Assembly (NCBI RefSeq): GCF_002022685.1
Contig: NZ_CP019789.1
Span: 930,001 to 994,000, forward strand
From: Bartonella schoenbuchensis R1
Lineage (GTDB): Bacteria > Pseudomonadota > Alphaproteobacteria > Rhizobiales > Rhizobiaceae
DNA length: 64,000 bases
Direction: 5' to 3'
Part shown: positions 8,213-16,384 of the stretch, one piece after another
Position numbering within the stretch: the first letter of the stretch is position 1
How the letters are laid out: every line of letters starts with the position of its first letter
Translations under genes and position numbers: made by a program
Notes under the pieces: model-generated
Seen by the model: only the letters and a program-made list of their open reading frames with translations
Databases searched by the model: none
Told to the model about the DNA's origin: nothing

Positions 8213-9306
8213 TGGCCACTAAATTACCTTGGGTTCGAAATTTCTATGAAGAATGGATCATGGATTTTTCTGGTACAAGTGCAGCAGAGAAAGCTACTTA
8301 TATGACACTCACTGCTCTCATGTATCGAGCACAAGAACCAATTTGGGAAGAGATTACTACATTAGCGCGTCGTATTGGTTGTTCAGTAAATGCTCTTAAC
8401 AAGACACTAGATCTTTTGTTGCGTAAGGGAAAAATTATCCGTTTAGAAGATGGCCGTTTATGGAGTCAGCAAGTCGAAGAAGAGCTTAAAGATTGCAAAG
8501 AAAAATCAGCAGCAGCTTCAAAGGCTGTTAATGCTCGATGGAAAAAAGCTAAAGAAAGTAATCATGATCATTGCTTAAAAGAAGTTAATCGTAATGTGAA
8601 TGAAACTGAAGCGCATTACGACCGTAATACGGAATTGATACAGAACCGATACGGAATTAATACGAATGAAATACCATATAACAATAACATATATAATAAA
8701 AAAACTAACACTATCGTGTTATCAAAAAAAGAAAATGCTTTGGAAGATTTAGCAACTGAAGTTTCGGTTCAAAGTGAAACAACCGATGAGATGGTTGAGA
8801 AGCATTTGGATCACGATACACCCTCATCAGAAAACCAATCACCCGTTTCACAGCAAAAAAGCACTGAAAAGAAAACCAAGCGGTCTGGAGATAAACGGGG
8901 ATGTCGCATTCCTGAGGATTTCGAACCTGATTACGATTTTGCCATTCAAGAGGGATTGCCTCCAGAACGGGTTAAAATCGAGATTGCAAAATTTCGGGAT
9001 TATTGGAAAGGCAAGTCTGGTCAAGGTGCAACCAAAACGGATTGGCCAGCAACATGGCGTAACTGGGTAAGAAAGGCTGTCGAGGATCTTAAGAAAGGAA
9101 AAAACTATGGAAAACCAGGCATTGAACAAACAAAACAACAACGTGGGTGGAATTATCGAGTTGCACAGCACATGTCCAATATCAAAACTTCAGATAATGT
9201 TTTCAAATTTTTATTCGAGGATGACGAAAGAACCGCCGTTCCTTTGGAAAACGGGGCAAAAACCATCGATTGCAGAAGCGAAGAAAGCTACCTCATTGGT
9301 CCATGA
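8212..9306 (+). CDS. DUF1376 (YdaU-like) replication protein
   Basis: About 364 residues. The N-terminal 100 residues are a DUF1376/YdaU domain (LPWVRNFYEEWIMDFSGTSA, LTALMYRAQEPIWEE, IGCSVNALNKTLDLLLRKGK), a winged-helix module found in phage replication initiators. After a variable linker, residues about 230-300 (FAIQEGLPPERVKIEIAKFR, DYWKGKSGQG, WPATWRNWVR) resemble the DnaT/primosome-type DNA-binding end. The ATG at 8212 follows GGAGG; a GTG one codon earlier is also possible. The last 200 bases overlap the next gene in another frame. Confidence 0.82.
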   Translation: MATKLPWVRNFYEEWIMDFSGTSAAEKATYMTLTALMYRAQEPIWEEITTLARRIGCSVNALNKTLDLLLRKGKIIRLEDGRLWSQQVEEELKDCKEKSAAASKAVNARWKKAKESNHDHCLKEVNRNVNETEAHYDRNTELIQNRYGINTNEIPYNNNIYNKKTNTIVLSKKENALEDLATEVSVQSETTDEMVEKHLDHDTPSSENQSPVSQQKSTEKKTKRSGDKRGCRIPEDFEPDYDFAIQEGLPPERVKIEIAKFRDYWKGKSGQGATKTDWPATWRNWVRKAVEDLKKGKNYGKPGIEQTKQQRGWNYRVAQHMSNIKTSDNVFKFLFEDDERTAVPLENGAKTIDCRSEESYLIGP

Positions 9307-9712
9307 TGCCTTGAAGAAACTTGAGAAAAAAGCCACTGAGGAAGAAATCCAGACGGCGTATCTTGTCCTTTCAAGTGGTTTAAAAAGCCAATTGGGATCA
9401 GATGAAAAATCAACATCACTTGCGTATTTCTACGCTCTTGATGGCATAAGCAGCTGGGTATTGCAAACGGCTACCAAGGATGCCTTGAAAGGAAAAGCAG
9501 AAGGGTTAAACACGACCTTTATGCCATCAACAGCAGATTTTTATCATTACTGTGAAAAACTTGAAAACCGTATTCGCACAAGGGCTAGTTGTATTCTTAA
9601 AGATCTTCAAAAACCTGAGTTAGAAAGCAAGAAACGGGAGAAGTTGGTAACGTCAGAACGTCTGGAAGCTTTTCAAAAAGAACTTCGCAAAACATTTGAG
9701 ACAGCAAAATAG
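9107..9712 (+). CDS. Hypothetical prophage protein
   Basis: 201 residues. The start MENQALNKQ is supported by AAAGGA 8 bases upstream. The gene overlaps the end of the replication protein by 200 bases in a different frame, unusually long for a phage overlap. The body is helical and charged (KKLEKKATEEEIQTAYLVLS and a Lys/Glu-rich C-terminus), with a central aromatic segment SLAYFYALDGISSWV. No membrane segment or known motif was recognised. Confidence 0.65.
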   Translation: MENQALNKQNNNVGGIIELHSTCPISKLQIMFSNFYSRMTKEPPFLWKTGQKPSIAEAKKATSLVHDALKKLEKKATEEEIQTAYLVLSSGLKSQLGSDEKSTSLAYFYALDGISSWVLQTATKDALKGKAEGLNTTFMPSTADFYHYCEKLENRIRTRASCILKDLQKPELESKKREKLVTSERLEAFQKELRKTFETAK

Positions 9713-9857
9713 AGAGAAGTGCTGATCATTTTTGGATTAGATATGCGTTTAAATCAACAGAAAGGCACCTTAGAGAAAGATTTGGAAGTTTTTTAATAAT
9801 TCCACATCTGAAACATAAAACGCTCTGTACGGGGCTAATTTGAGAAAAGTAGAACAG

Positions 9858-10322
9858 ATGCAAAAATCGGGACAATTGGATATGTTTAAAAAGATTAGAA
9901 CTGTAGCGATATACAGCATAGGATTTGCGGTATTACAGTTTTTGCAAATAGAAAAAAACATTGAATTTATTCAAGCTGTTTTAATGTTTTCATCTCTTGC
10001 CATTGTCATAACAATGATTTTTATGACAGCTTTCTTTAATTCCAAACTTGCTTCAGAGTTGTATCACAACCCTAAACATCAACATGAAAAAACAACAGAT
10101 TTGAATATCGCAACAGATTATTTGCAAAGATATTTGCATAGGTTTTTGCATATAGCTGTGATGGCGTTTCTTTTACTACTTTTTCAAAACATTAACAGAG
10201 AAGTGGAACTCATTTTTTGGCATCTGTTTTTACTTTTTGTAGGCACTATTATCTTTCAAATGTACGGTTTCGTGAACAATTTTATAAAATCGCTTAGATT
10301 AAACGCTGTCCACTTTTTGTAG
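9858..10322 (+). CDS. Four-segment membrane protein, hypothetical
   Basis: About 154 residues from the ATG; a TTG 18 bases earlier is in frame. Four hydrophobic segments are visible: IYSIGFAVLQFLQI, AVLMFSSLAIVITMIFMTAF, FLHIAVMAFLLLLF and IFWHLFLLFVGTIIF. A charged, His-rich loop (YHNPKHQHEKTTD) lies between segments two and three. It is an inner-membrane protein, alone between the replication genes and the antirepressor block. A superinfection-exclusion role would fit its place but is not shown. Confidence 0.55.
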   Translation: MQKSGQLDMFKKIRTVAIYSIGFAVLQFLQIEKNIEFIQAVLMFSSLAIVITMIFMTAFFNSKLASELYHNPKHQHEKTTDLNIATDYLQRYLHRFLHIAVMAFLLLLFQNINREVELIFWHLFLLFVGTIIFQMYGFVNNFIKSLRLNAVHFL

Positions 10323-10677
10323 AATAAATGACTTTGAAGAATTATATCTCCTCAAATTTGAGGGCGCTCATTTAGACAAATATGTACTGAACTCAAAATT
10401 GAGGTGAGTGATTTTGCAGATTAGATTACTGAACGTATTGAACAGTATTTTTAAAATAAAAACAAAGACTTTATAACCGCGGTAAATTTTTACCGGGGTG
10501 GAGAAATAAAAAACTACTACCTTACTTACCTAACTATTCACGTGCAGTAATGTATTTTTACCTATTGACAATGTTGCAGAAGCGTTTATATATGCGAATC
10601 AGGTGCCTAACAAACACCTTAAAACAACTAGCGGATTGGTTGCCGAAATAATCAGTCTTCCGCACATATTAAAGACT
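10323..10677. other. Decayed antirepressor-type sequence
   Basis: No intact gene. From about 10561 the DNA matches 11229-11340 (cctattgacaatgttgcaga and onwards), the segment that forms the end of the truncated antirepressor. The region is therefore the left end of a tandem duplication with a 662-668 base period. The earlier part (10323-10560) shows short broken frames and nothing identifiable. Confidence 0.5.
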
Positions 10678-10707
10678 TTGACTCATTGTATGCGTATGAC
10701 GTATAGT
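10678..10707 (+). promoter_or_regulatory. Promoter of C4-type RNA 1
   Basis: TTGACT (10678-10683), an 18-base spacer and TATAGT (10702-10707), ending about 7 bases before the RNA structure. The same promoter is conserved at 11343-11372 ahead of the second copy. Confidence 0.6.
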
Positions 10708-10713
10708 GATCTT

Positions 10714-10807
10714 GTCGGGTGTAGTTATGCTATACAATACCCTTTATGGGGAAAGCATAACGACGGGCTAGTTGCCGTGTTTGTTAGCACCCGGCGCTCT
10801 TTTTTTG
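10714..10807 (+). ncRNA. C4-type antisense RNA, copy 1
   Basis: A three-helix fold can be drawn: P1 CGGGTG/CACCCG (10716-10721 with 10788-10793), P2 GTTATGCT/AGCATAAC (10724-10731 with 10754-10761) and P3 ACGG/CCGT (10763-10766 with 10775-10778). The P3 loop CTAGTTG is complementary to CAACTAG (10832-10838), which overlaps the AGGAG ribosome site of the next antirepressor. The strand after P3, GTTTGTTA (10779-10786), is complementary to TAACAAAC (10816-10823). Two short antisense blocks ahead of ant is the known logic of the C4 RNA of phages P1/P7. Confidence 0.75.
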
Positions 10808-10847
10808 AGTGTCATTAACAAACGCTAATTACAACTAGGAGTTCATT

Positions 10848-11450
10848 ATGAATACTCTCATAACAATATCAGAACAAACTATTGGGCAGGAAACTGTTCA
10901 GACGGTCAACGCACGTGAGTTGTGTGCTTTTTTAGAGGTAGGAAAAGATTTTTCCACTTGGATTACAAACCGTATTAATCAGTATGAATTTGTTGAAAAT
11001 CAAGACTTTGTTTGCTCCCCTATTTTGGGGAGCAAAGGCAGAGGTGGTCATAATCGCAAAGAATACCATCTCACTTTAGACATGGCGAAAGAACTTGCCA
11101 TGGTCGAACGTAATGAGAAAGGAAGAGAAGCCCGTCAGTATTTTATCGAATGCGAACGGAAAGCAAAACAGCCTTTAGACCTCGTAAGTGCTTTGCAGAA
11201 TCCTCTCACAATTAGGCAACTGCTTTTACCTATTGACAATGTTGCAGAAGTATTTATATATGCGAATCAGGTGCTTCAAAAACACTTTTACTTCACAGCG
11301 GATAGATTGCCGACACAATCTTTTTTCCGTAAATTAAAGACTTTGACTCATTGTATGCGTGTAGCGTATAGTGATTTTGTCGGGTGTAGTTATGCTATAC
11401 AATACCCTCATGGGGAAAGCGTAACGACGGACTGTGAACCGTGTTTTTGA
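10848..11450 (+). CDS. Truncated AntA/AntB antirepressor
   Basis: 200 residues. Residues 1-115 are an intact AntA/AntB domain (TVNARELCAFLEVGKDFSTW, LTLDMAKELAMVERNEKGRE, ARQYFIECER). The C-terminal KilAC domain is missing: after ALQNPLTIRQLL the frame enters PIDNVAEVFIYANQ and then reads through the promoter and most of C4-type RNA 2. It is probably the product of a tandem duplication and internal deletion, so the last 55 or so residues are unlikely to be functional. AGGAG at 10837-10841 is the ribosome site and overlaps the antisense target. Confidence 0.8.
   Translation: MNTLITISEQTIGQETVQTVNARELCAFLEVGKDFSTWITNRINQYEFVENQDFVCSPILGSKGRGGHNRKEYHLTLDMAKELAMVERNEKGREARQYFIECERKAKQPLDLVSALQNPLTIRQLLLPIDNVAEVFIYANQVLQKHFYFTADRLPTQSFFRKLKTLTHCMRVAYSDFVGCSYAIQYPHGESVTTDCEPCF
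11343..11372 (+). promoter_or_regulatory. Promoter of C4-type RNA 2
   Basis: TTGACT (11343-11348), an 18-base spacer and TATAGT (11367-11372), matching the promoter of copy 1. It lies inside the reading frame of the truncated antirepressor. Confidence 0.6.
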
Positions 11451-11468
11451 GCACCCGGCGCTCTTTTT
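11379..11468 (+). ncRNA. C4-type antisense RNA, copy 2
   Basis: Same fold as copy 1: P1 11381-11386 with 11452-11457, P2 GTTATGCT/AGCGTAAC (11389-11396 with 11418-11425, one change to a G-U pair) and P3 ACGG/CCGT. The two antisense blocks differ from copy 1 and match this copy's own target: CTGTGAA (11432-11438) pairs with TTCACAG (11494-11500), touching AGGAG, and GTTTTTGA (11443-11450) pairs with TCAAAAAC (11478-11485). The changes on both sides are strong evidence that the pairing is real and copy-specific. Confidence 0.75.
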
Positions 11469-11509
11469 GAGTGTCAATCAAAAACATCTAACTTTCACAG
11501 GAGTTCATC

Positions 11510-12238
11510 ATGAACAATCTTATAGAAATTAAAGAAAGCACTGTTGGGCAGGAAACTGTTCAAACAGTCAACGCACGTGAGTTGCACACATTTTTGGAAG
11601 TGAAAACCAGTTTTAAAGATTGGATCACTAGACGTATTCAAGATTATGAATTTAAGGAAGGATGTGACTTTTGCTCATTTTTGAGCGAAAGTGTAGGAGG
11701 CCGTCCTTCTAAGGATTACGCTATTACTTTAGACATGGCAAAAGAATTAGCCATGGTCGAACGTAATGAGAAAGGTAAACAAGCCCGTCAGTATTTTATC
11801 GAATGCGAACGGAAAGCAAAACAGCCTTTAAATCTCGCAAATGCTTTACAGAATCCTCTCACAATTAGGCAATTGCTTTTAGAGAGCATTACACAATTGG
11901 AAGATTTGAGAACTGAAGTTAAAACACTTAAACCAAAAGCAGAAGCACTTGAACATTTAAAACGCTCTGACGGTCTGTTTGCTTTATATGAAGCTGCAAA
12001 GATGTTAGATGTACGTCCCACAGATTTTACTAAGCACTTACAGTTCCATAAGTGGGCTTATCGTAATTTTCCGGGTGGACCCATGTTACCTTATCAGGAT
12101 AAAATTAGGAAAGGACTGATGGATTGTGTAATCCACACCATTCAAAAATCAGACGGAACAAAAATGAGCGTTTCCAGTGCAAAAATCACAGTCAAAGGAT
12201 TAGCATACCTGAGTGAAGAATTTGGAGGTGTGCAATGA
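11510..12238 (+). CDS. Phage antirepressor, AntA/AntB plus KilAC domains
   Basis: 242 residues, full length. The AntA/AntB domain covers about 15-105 (TVNARELHTFLEVKTSFKDW, AITLDMAKELAMVERNEKGK, ARQYFIECER). After LRTEVKTLKPKAEALEHLKR comes a KilAC-type domain (LFALYEAAKMLDVRPTDFTK, YRNFPGGPMLPYQDK, SVSSAKITVKGLAYLSEEF). The ribosome site AGGAG (11499-11503) lies in the antisense target of the upstream C4-type RNA, so translation should be repressed in the lysogen. It overlaps the next gene by ATGA. Confidence 0.92.
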   Translation: MNNLIEIKESTVGQETVQTVNARELHTFLEVKTSFKDWITRRIQDYEFKEGCDFCSFLSESVGGRPSKDYAITLDMAKELAMVERNEKGKQARQYFIECERKAKQPLNLANALQNPLTIRQLLLESITQLEDLRTEVKTLKPKAEALEHLKRSDGLFALYEAAKMLDVRPTDFTKHLQFHKWAYRNFPGGPMLPYQDKIRKGLMDCVIHTIQKSDGTKMSVSSAKITVKGLAYLSEEFGGVQ

Positions 12239-12510
12239 GTAAAAGTGTCGACTTTTTATGCGATTTGTGGATGTCCTTGTTTCAGTTTGTCAGTCATGAA
12301 AGTGCTGAAGAAGAAGACTGTATTGCTCTGGTTGAAATTATGGATACAGTAGAAAAAACTTTAATTGCAAAGCTTCAAAGTGAGACTCCAGATACTCTCA
12401 AGATTATGGCAATTCTTACAGGTTTTGGCAGTTCAGAACTTCCCCGAATGTTAGATCCTTTGTTAAAAGCTTATAGTCCATGTTCGGATGAAGTATCTTA
12501 TCAACTGTGA
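12235..12510 (+). CDS. Small hypothetical prophage protein
   Basis: 91 residues, ATGA-coupled to the antirepressor, acidic in the middle (SHESAEEEDCIALVEIMDTV). No known motif. A decayed copy of its 3' end (around cctttgttaaaag) is found at about 14087-14140 on the far side of hisS, so it marks a duplication boundary. Translational coupling suggests it works with the antirepressor. Confidence 0.6.
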   Translation: MSKSVDFLCDLWMSLFQFVSHESAEEEDCIALVEIMDTVEKTLIAKLQSETPDTLKIMAILTGFGSSELPRMLDPLLKAYSPCSDEVSYQL

Positions 12511-12552
12511 AATAAACCACATTCCCCTTCCCATCTTCTAAAGGTGGGGAGA
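12510..12552 (+). repeat. Direct repeat flanking hisS, left copy
   Basis: 43 bases from aaataaaccac to ggtggggaga, repeated at 14141-14183 with one difference. The similarity extends leftward into the end of the preceding gene. The pair brackets hisS and could allow its gain or loss by recombination. Confidence 0.75.
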
Positions 12553-12612
12553 GGTTAAATTTTTCATTTGTATGTTTAGCAAATTACTTACATTGCTGAA
12601 TAGAGAAATATC

Positions 12613-14067
12613 ATGTCCATAAAACAAAAGAAAACTAAAGCGCGTCTACCACGCGGGTTTGTTGATCGCACAGGTGTAGAGTTACAAGTACTTGAAGCAA
12701 TGACGGCTCAAATACATGAAGTTTATGAGCTTTACGGTTTTGAAGCACTTGAAACACCGATTTTTGAATATACAGATGCACTTGGAAAGTCTTTACCTGA
12801 TGTAGATCGCCCAAATGCAGGCGTTTTTTCTTTACAAGATGATGATGAACAATGGATGTCTTTACGCTATGATCTCACAGCACCTCTTGCGCGTTATGTT
12901 GCTGAAAATTTTGAAGTCTTACCAAAACCTTATCGTAGTTATCGTTTAGGATATGTTTTTCGTAATGAAAAGTCAGGACCAGGGCGTTTTCGTCAGTTTA
13001 TGCAATTGGATGCTGATATTGTAGGGGCACCAACAGTAGCTGCTGACGCAGAAGTCTGTATGATGGCAGCAGATAGTTTAGACAAATTAGGGTTTAAACG
13101 TGATGAATATGTCATTCGTCTGAGTAATCGGAAAATTTTAGATGGTGTTTTGGAAAATATTGGTTTGGGGGAAAATGAACAATCAGACAAACGCTTAATT
13201 GTTTTTAGGGCAATTGATAAACTCGATCGACTTGGTTTGGAAGGTGTACGTTTGCTTTTAGGAGATGGCCGTTTAGATGAAAGCGGTGATTTTACGAAAG
13301 GAGCAGGACTGGCTGATGACCAGATTGAGTGTATTCTTAGTTTGTTGCGTGCGAGAAACGAAACTACAGAAGAAACGATTAATAATCTCAAAAACATAGT
13401 TGACCGTAATGTTTGTGGACTTGAAGGAATTCGTGAACTTGAAGAAATGCAGGAGATTTTTGTCGCCAATGGTTATAAGGACTGTATGAGAATTGATCCA
13501 TCAGTTGTGCGAGGATTAGACTATTATACGGGGCCTGTTTTTGAAGCTGAATTATGTAATAAGCTTAGTTTTGGATCTATTGGTGGGGGTGGCCGTTATG
13601 ATGGTCTGATTGCACGCTTTCGTGATGACAATGTTCCCGCGACAGGTTTTTCAATTGGTTTGTCCCGCTTAATAGCAATTTTGCAAAATGTTGGGAAATT
13701 GCGTGTGAATGCAAAGACAGGTCCAGTTGTGGTGTTGATGATGGATCAAGAGCCAGGAAGCATTGCACGTTATCAAAACATGGTGATGCAATTGCGCAAT
13801 GCGGGCATTCGTTCTGAAGTATATTTAGGGGAGTCAGGTATTAAAGCGCAAATGAAATATGCGGATCGGCGCTGTGCACCTTGTGTGGTGATTCAAGGGT
13901 CACAAGAGCGCGATCGTGGAGAGGTTCAGATTAAAGATTTGGTGGAAGGTGCGCGTTTAGCTACTGAAATTAAGGATAATCAAACATGGCGTGAAAGTCG
14001 CCCTGCACAAATAACCGTTAAAGAAAATCAATTGGTTCAAGCTGTGCAGGATATTTTGGGAAAATAA
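12613..14067 (+). CDS. hisS: Histidyl-tRNA synthetase
   Basis: A 484-residue class II aminoacyl-tRNA synthetase charging tRNA-His. Motif 2 is [20 protein letters not shown], the histidine-binding segment is [13 protein letters not shown], motif 3 is GFSIGLSRL preceded by GGGGRYDGL, and a C-terminal anticodon-binding domain follows from about residue 380. Length and motifs fit the alphaproteobacterial form and no truncation is seen. It is a housekeeping enzyme lying inside the prophage bounds between 43-bp direct repeats. Whether another copy exists elsewhere cannot be seen. Confidence 0.95.
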   Translation: MSIKQKKTKARLPRGFVDRTGVELQVLEAMTAQIHEVYELYGFEALETPIFEYTDALGKSLPDVDRPNAGVFSLQDDDEQWMSLRYDLTAPLARYVAENFEVLPKPYRSYRLGYVFRNEKSGPGRFRQFMQLDADIVGAPTVAADAEVCMMAADSLDKLGFKRDEYVIRLSNRKILDGVLENIGLGENEQSDKRLIVFRAIDKLDRLGLEGVRLLLGDGRLDESGDFTKGAGLADDQIECILSLLRARNETTEETINNLKNIVDRNVCGLEGIRELEEMQEIFVANGYKDCMRIDPSVVRGLDYYTGPVFEAELCNKLSFGSIGGGGRYDGLIARFRDDNVPATGFSIGLSRLIAILQNVGKLRVNAKTGPVVVLMMDQEPGSIARYQNMVMQLRNAGIRSEVYLGESGIKAQMKYADRRCAPCVVIQGSQERDRGEVQIKDLVEGARLATEIKDNQTWRESRPAQITVKENQLVQAVQDILGK

Positions 14068-14140
14068 AATTTCCCCCTTCATGTACCCTTTGTTAAAAGT
14101 TTACAATCCAAATTTAGAAAAATCCCTTAAAAAGGTTTCT

Positions 14141-14183
14141 AAATAAACCACCTTCCCCTTCCCATCTTCTAAAGGTGGGGAGA
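14141..14183 (+). repeat. Direct repeat flanking hisS, right copy
   Basis: Partner of 12510-12552, 42 of 43 bases identical. It is preceded at about 14087 by a decayed copy of the end of the 91-residue gene that precedes the left repeat, and it ends exactly at the stop codon of the convergent hicB gene. Confidence 0.75.
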
Positions 14184-14612
14184 CTAAGCTGCATCCTTAA
14201 TTGTGATAATCACCTGTTTACCGAGAACAGCCAATGTTTGTTCCAATGTTTGAAGTTTCGTCGGATAGTTTGGATCAAGAATGCGTCGTGCCTCTGTTTC
14301 TTTTTTGCCGAGACGATTAGCTAATTCCGTTTTTGTGATATTAGCTTCATTAAAAGCTTCTACCACTGCCAATTTAAGAGCATTCCACGCATCCACTGTT
14401 ACTGCCACTAAGTTTTTATACCGTTGTGGTGTAGGTAAAGGCAACCCACGCATAGTATAACTACGCAACGCCAACCCTAAAGCTTCAACCGCATGTTCTA
14501 GTGCTTCAGCACGATCTTTTCCTGCTGTAATTGCTTCAGGTACATCCGGAAAAGTTACTACAAAACCGCCATCTGGATCAGCCTCTAATTTTGCTTGATA
14601 AATATATTCCAT
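14184..14612 (-). CDS. hicB: HicB-type antitoxin with HTH
   Basis: 142 residues. The N-terminal HicB fold is clear (YIYQAKLEADPDGGFVVTFP, DVPEAITAG, EALEHAVEALGLALRSY), and a C-terminal helix-turn-helix (ITKTELANRLGKKETEARRI) would bind the operon promoter. It follows the HicA toxin on the same strand, separated by 65 bases. It neutralises the adjacent mRNA-cleaving toxin. First of three HicAB pairs in the prophage. Confidence 0.88.
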   Translation of the reverse strand: MEYIYQAKLEADPDGGFVVTFPDVPEAITAGKDRAEALEHAVEALGLALRSYTMRGLPLPTPQRYKNLVAVTVDAWNALKLAVVEAFNEANITKTELANRLGKKETEARRILDPNYPTKLQTLEQTLAVLGKQVIITIKDAA

Positions 14613-14677
14613 TTTTATACCTCATTTATTACCAAAACATGTTTGAAACGAAAAATTAAAAGCGTTTGAACCGTTAT

Positions 14678-14869
14678 TTACACCCCTAACTGCTTTTTTA
14701 TTATTTTCACATAAAGGGGTGTTAACTCACCAGATTTGATAACAGTCGTCTTATCTCCAAAAGTCACTAAACAATGCGAGCCTTTACCCGCATCAAGAGC
14801 TTCACTATAATGAATGTCTCTCTTTCTAGCTTCTTTACGCAATTCCCTAAGAAGAGCTTCTCGTTTCAT
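14678..14869 (-). CDS. hicA: HicA-type toxin
   Basis: 63 residues with a double-stranded RNA-binding-like fold. The catalytic histidine is His32 in GKGSHCLVTFGDKTTVI, followed by the typical SGELTPLYVKIIKKQLGV end. HicA toxins cleave mRNA. It precedes hicB in the same operon; an AT-rich promoter region of about 200 bases lies upstream. Confidence 0.85.
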   Translation of the reverse strand: MKREALLRELRKEARKRDIHYSEALDAGKGSHCLVTFGDKTTVIKSGELTPLYVKIIKKQLGV

Positions 14870-15028
14870 TTGGTCCCTCTTTAATTTTCAATACAATTTA
14901 TATCGCACAAAAAAGTTCGAAAGTCAACAATAAAACAAACAAATGAAATTGTAGCACAAAAAAATATTTACGCACGGATAAAATCAACAATAAAATGTTT
15001 ATTTTCAGTTATTTATGCTGTTTTTTAT

Positions 15029-15057
15029 TTGGAAAAATGTACTGTATATGCTATAGT
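15029..15057 (+). promoter_or_regulatory. Promoter of the ssb operon
   Basis: TTGGAA (15029-15034), a 17-base spacer and TATAGT (15052-15057), about 60 bases before the phage ssb. The same region is partly preserved, inverted, at about 43140-43250 ahead of the decayed ssb copy. Confidence 0.5.
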
Positions 15058-15119
15058 AAAAGCAGCTTTTCATATCCGTATTTCATTTCAATTATTTTCC
15101 TTAGAAAAGATATAAAGAC

Positions 15120-15569
15120 ATGCTTAATAAAGTAACTTTAATTGGCTATCTGGGTGCCGATCCAGAAAGCAGAACAATGCCATCTGGAGTAGAAGTGGCG
15201 AATTTTCGTATAGGCACTTCTCAAAGATATGTAGATAAAAAAACAGGTGAAAAGGTAGAGAAAACAGAATGGCATTCTATAGTGGTTTTTAATCCACATC
15301 TTGCAAAGGTTGCACTTCAGTATCTGGGTAAAGGTTCCAAGGTTTATGTTGAAGGTCAATTACAGACGCGTAAATGGCAAGATAAAAGCGGGCAAACACA
15401 CTACACAACAGAAATTGTCTTGCCGCAATATAAGGGTGAATTGAAGATCCTTGATAGCGTTCAAAAGTCTGATCCTGACATGACCACTCAAGAGCAAGCA
15501 ACGGCATGGGAGAATAGTAGACAACAACAGTCTTTAGAAACAACTTTGAATGACAGAATTCCGTTTTAA
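15120..15569 (+). CDS. ssb: Phage single-stranded DNA-binding protein
   Basis: 149 residues: an OB-fold from residue 1 to about 110 ([53 protein letters not shown]) and a short tail ending DRIPF, the partner-binding tip of SSB proteins. It is clearly distinct from the chromosomal SSB at 53896. It protects single strands during phage replication and recombination. Confidence 0.93.
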   Translation: MLNKVTLIGYLGADPESRTMPSGVEVANFRIGTSQRYVDKKTGEKVEKTEWHSIVVFNPHLAKVALQYLGKGSKVYVEGQLQTRKWQDKSGQTHYTTEIVLPQYKGELKILDSVQKSDPDMTTQEQATAWENSRQQQSLETTLNDRIPF

Positions 15570-15584
15570 TCAGGAGAGTTGTTC

Positions 15585-16115
15585 ATGAAGAAACGCAAAA
15601 AAAGGGGAAAACCTAGAATAGCCGGTCAAATAAAAGAACCCAATGGACGTATCTCGCGTGCAAAAACATCTGATAAGTCTTCATATCAACAGACACTTGA
15701 AATGCGTGCCAAGCGTTATGGGATAAGCATTCAAGATGCGAAAAACCCGATTATGGGCACTTATGTAGGGCGGTTATATTTATTGGAAAAAAAGATTAAT
15801 CAAGATCAGTACGACGCATCACAGCAGTATATTCAGGTGCGAAACAATTATCGGTGTGCGAAAGGATTACCAGGGGCTATTTATGATGAAATGCCAACAT
15901 CTTCTGATGATAGCGAAAGGAACAAGTGGGTTGAAGTAACAACTGATCGCTATAAAGCTATGCAAGAGGTTATTAGAGAAGTACAAGTTTTGCATCGTCG
16001 GTATAATCTTCATGATGCATTAGAGCATCTGGTTATTGAAGATCAACCAATGGAACATCTTGTCAACTCTCTACGCATCGCTCTGAATGCTCTTCATAAA
16101 TATTTTGATCGTTAA
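15585..16115 (+). CDS. Hypothetical phage protein
   Basis: About 176 residues. The start follows AGGAGAG at good spacing and directly follows ssb. The N-terminus is very basic (MKKRKKRGKPRIAGQIKE), and the rest is helical with a C-terminal RIALNALHKYFDR. It is probably a nucleic-acid-binding phage protein, but no family was recognised. A broken copy lies inverted at 42591-42905, again next to an ssb remnant. Confidence 0.65.
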   Translation: MKKRKKRGKPRIAGQIKEPNGRISRAKTSDKSSYQQTLEMRAKRYGISIQDAKNPIMGTYVGRLYLLEKKINQDQYDASQQYIQVRNNYRCAKGLPGAIYDEMPTSSDDSERNKWVEVTTDRYKAMQEVIREVQVLHRRYNLHDALEHLVIEDQPMEHLVNSLRIALNALHKYFDR

Positions 16116-16183
16116 TTAAAGAGTTGACATCAGATTTAAAATTAATAAAATGTGTATATATTTACACATTATGAGTATATAAA

Positions 16184-16384
16184 ATGGAACAAGATAGCCG
16201 AAAAATCATTGCAAAATTGAAGTGTGACGGCTTTGAACTTGTTAAAGTAAAAGGTTCTCATCATAAATTTAAGAAAAATGGTCAAGTAATTATTGTTCCC
16301 CATCCTAAAAAAGATCTTCCAATCGGTACAGCACGTTCCATTGCACAACAAGCGGGCTGGTTAAAAAAAGGAAAAGAAGAATGA
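16184..16384 (+). CDS. hicA: HicA-type toxin
   Basis: 66 residues, YcfA/HicA family. The catalytic histidine is His26 in VKGSHHKFKKNGQVIIVPHP, followed by the family ending IGTARSIAQQAGW. It is a predicted mRNA interferase, coupled to hicB by an ATGA overlap. Confidence 0.92.
   Translation: MEQDSRKIIAKLKCDGFELVKVKGSHHKFKKNGQVIIVPHPKKDLPIGTARSIAQQAGWLKKGKEE

Noticed and set aside
10603..10818. 71-codon frame over the first C4-type RNA
   Set aside because: It covers the promoter and RNA structure, lacks a ribosome site, and exists only because the equivalent DNA in copy 2 is fused to a truncated antirepressor.
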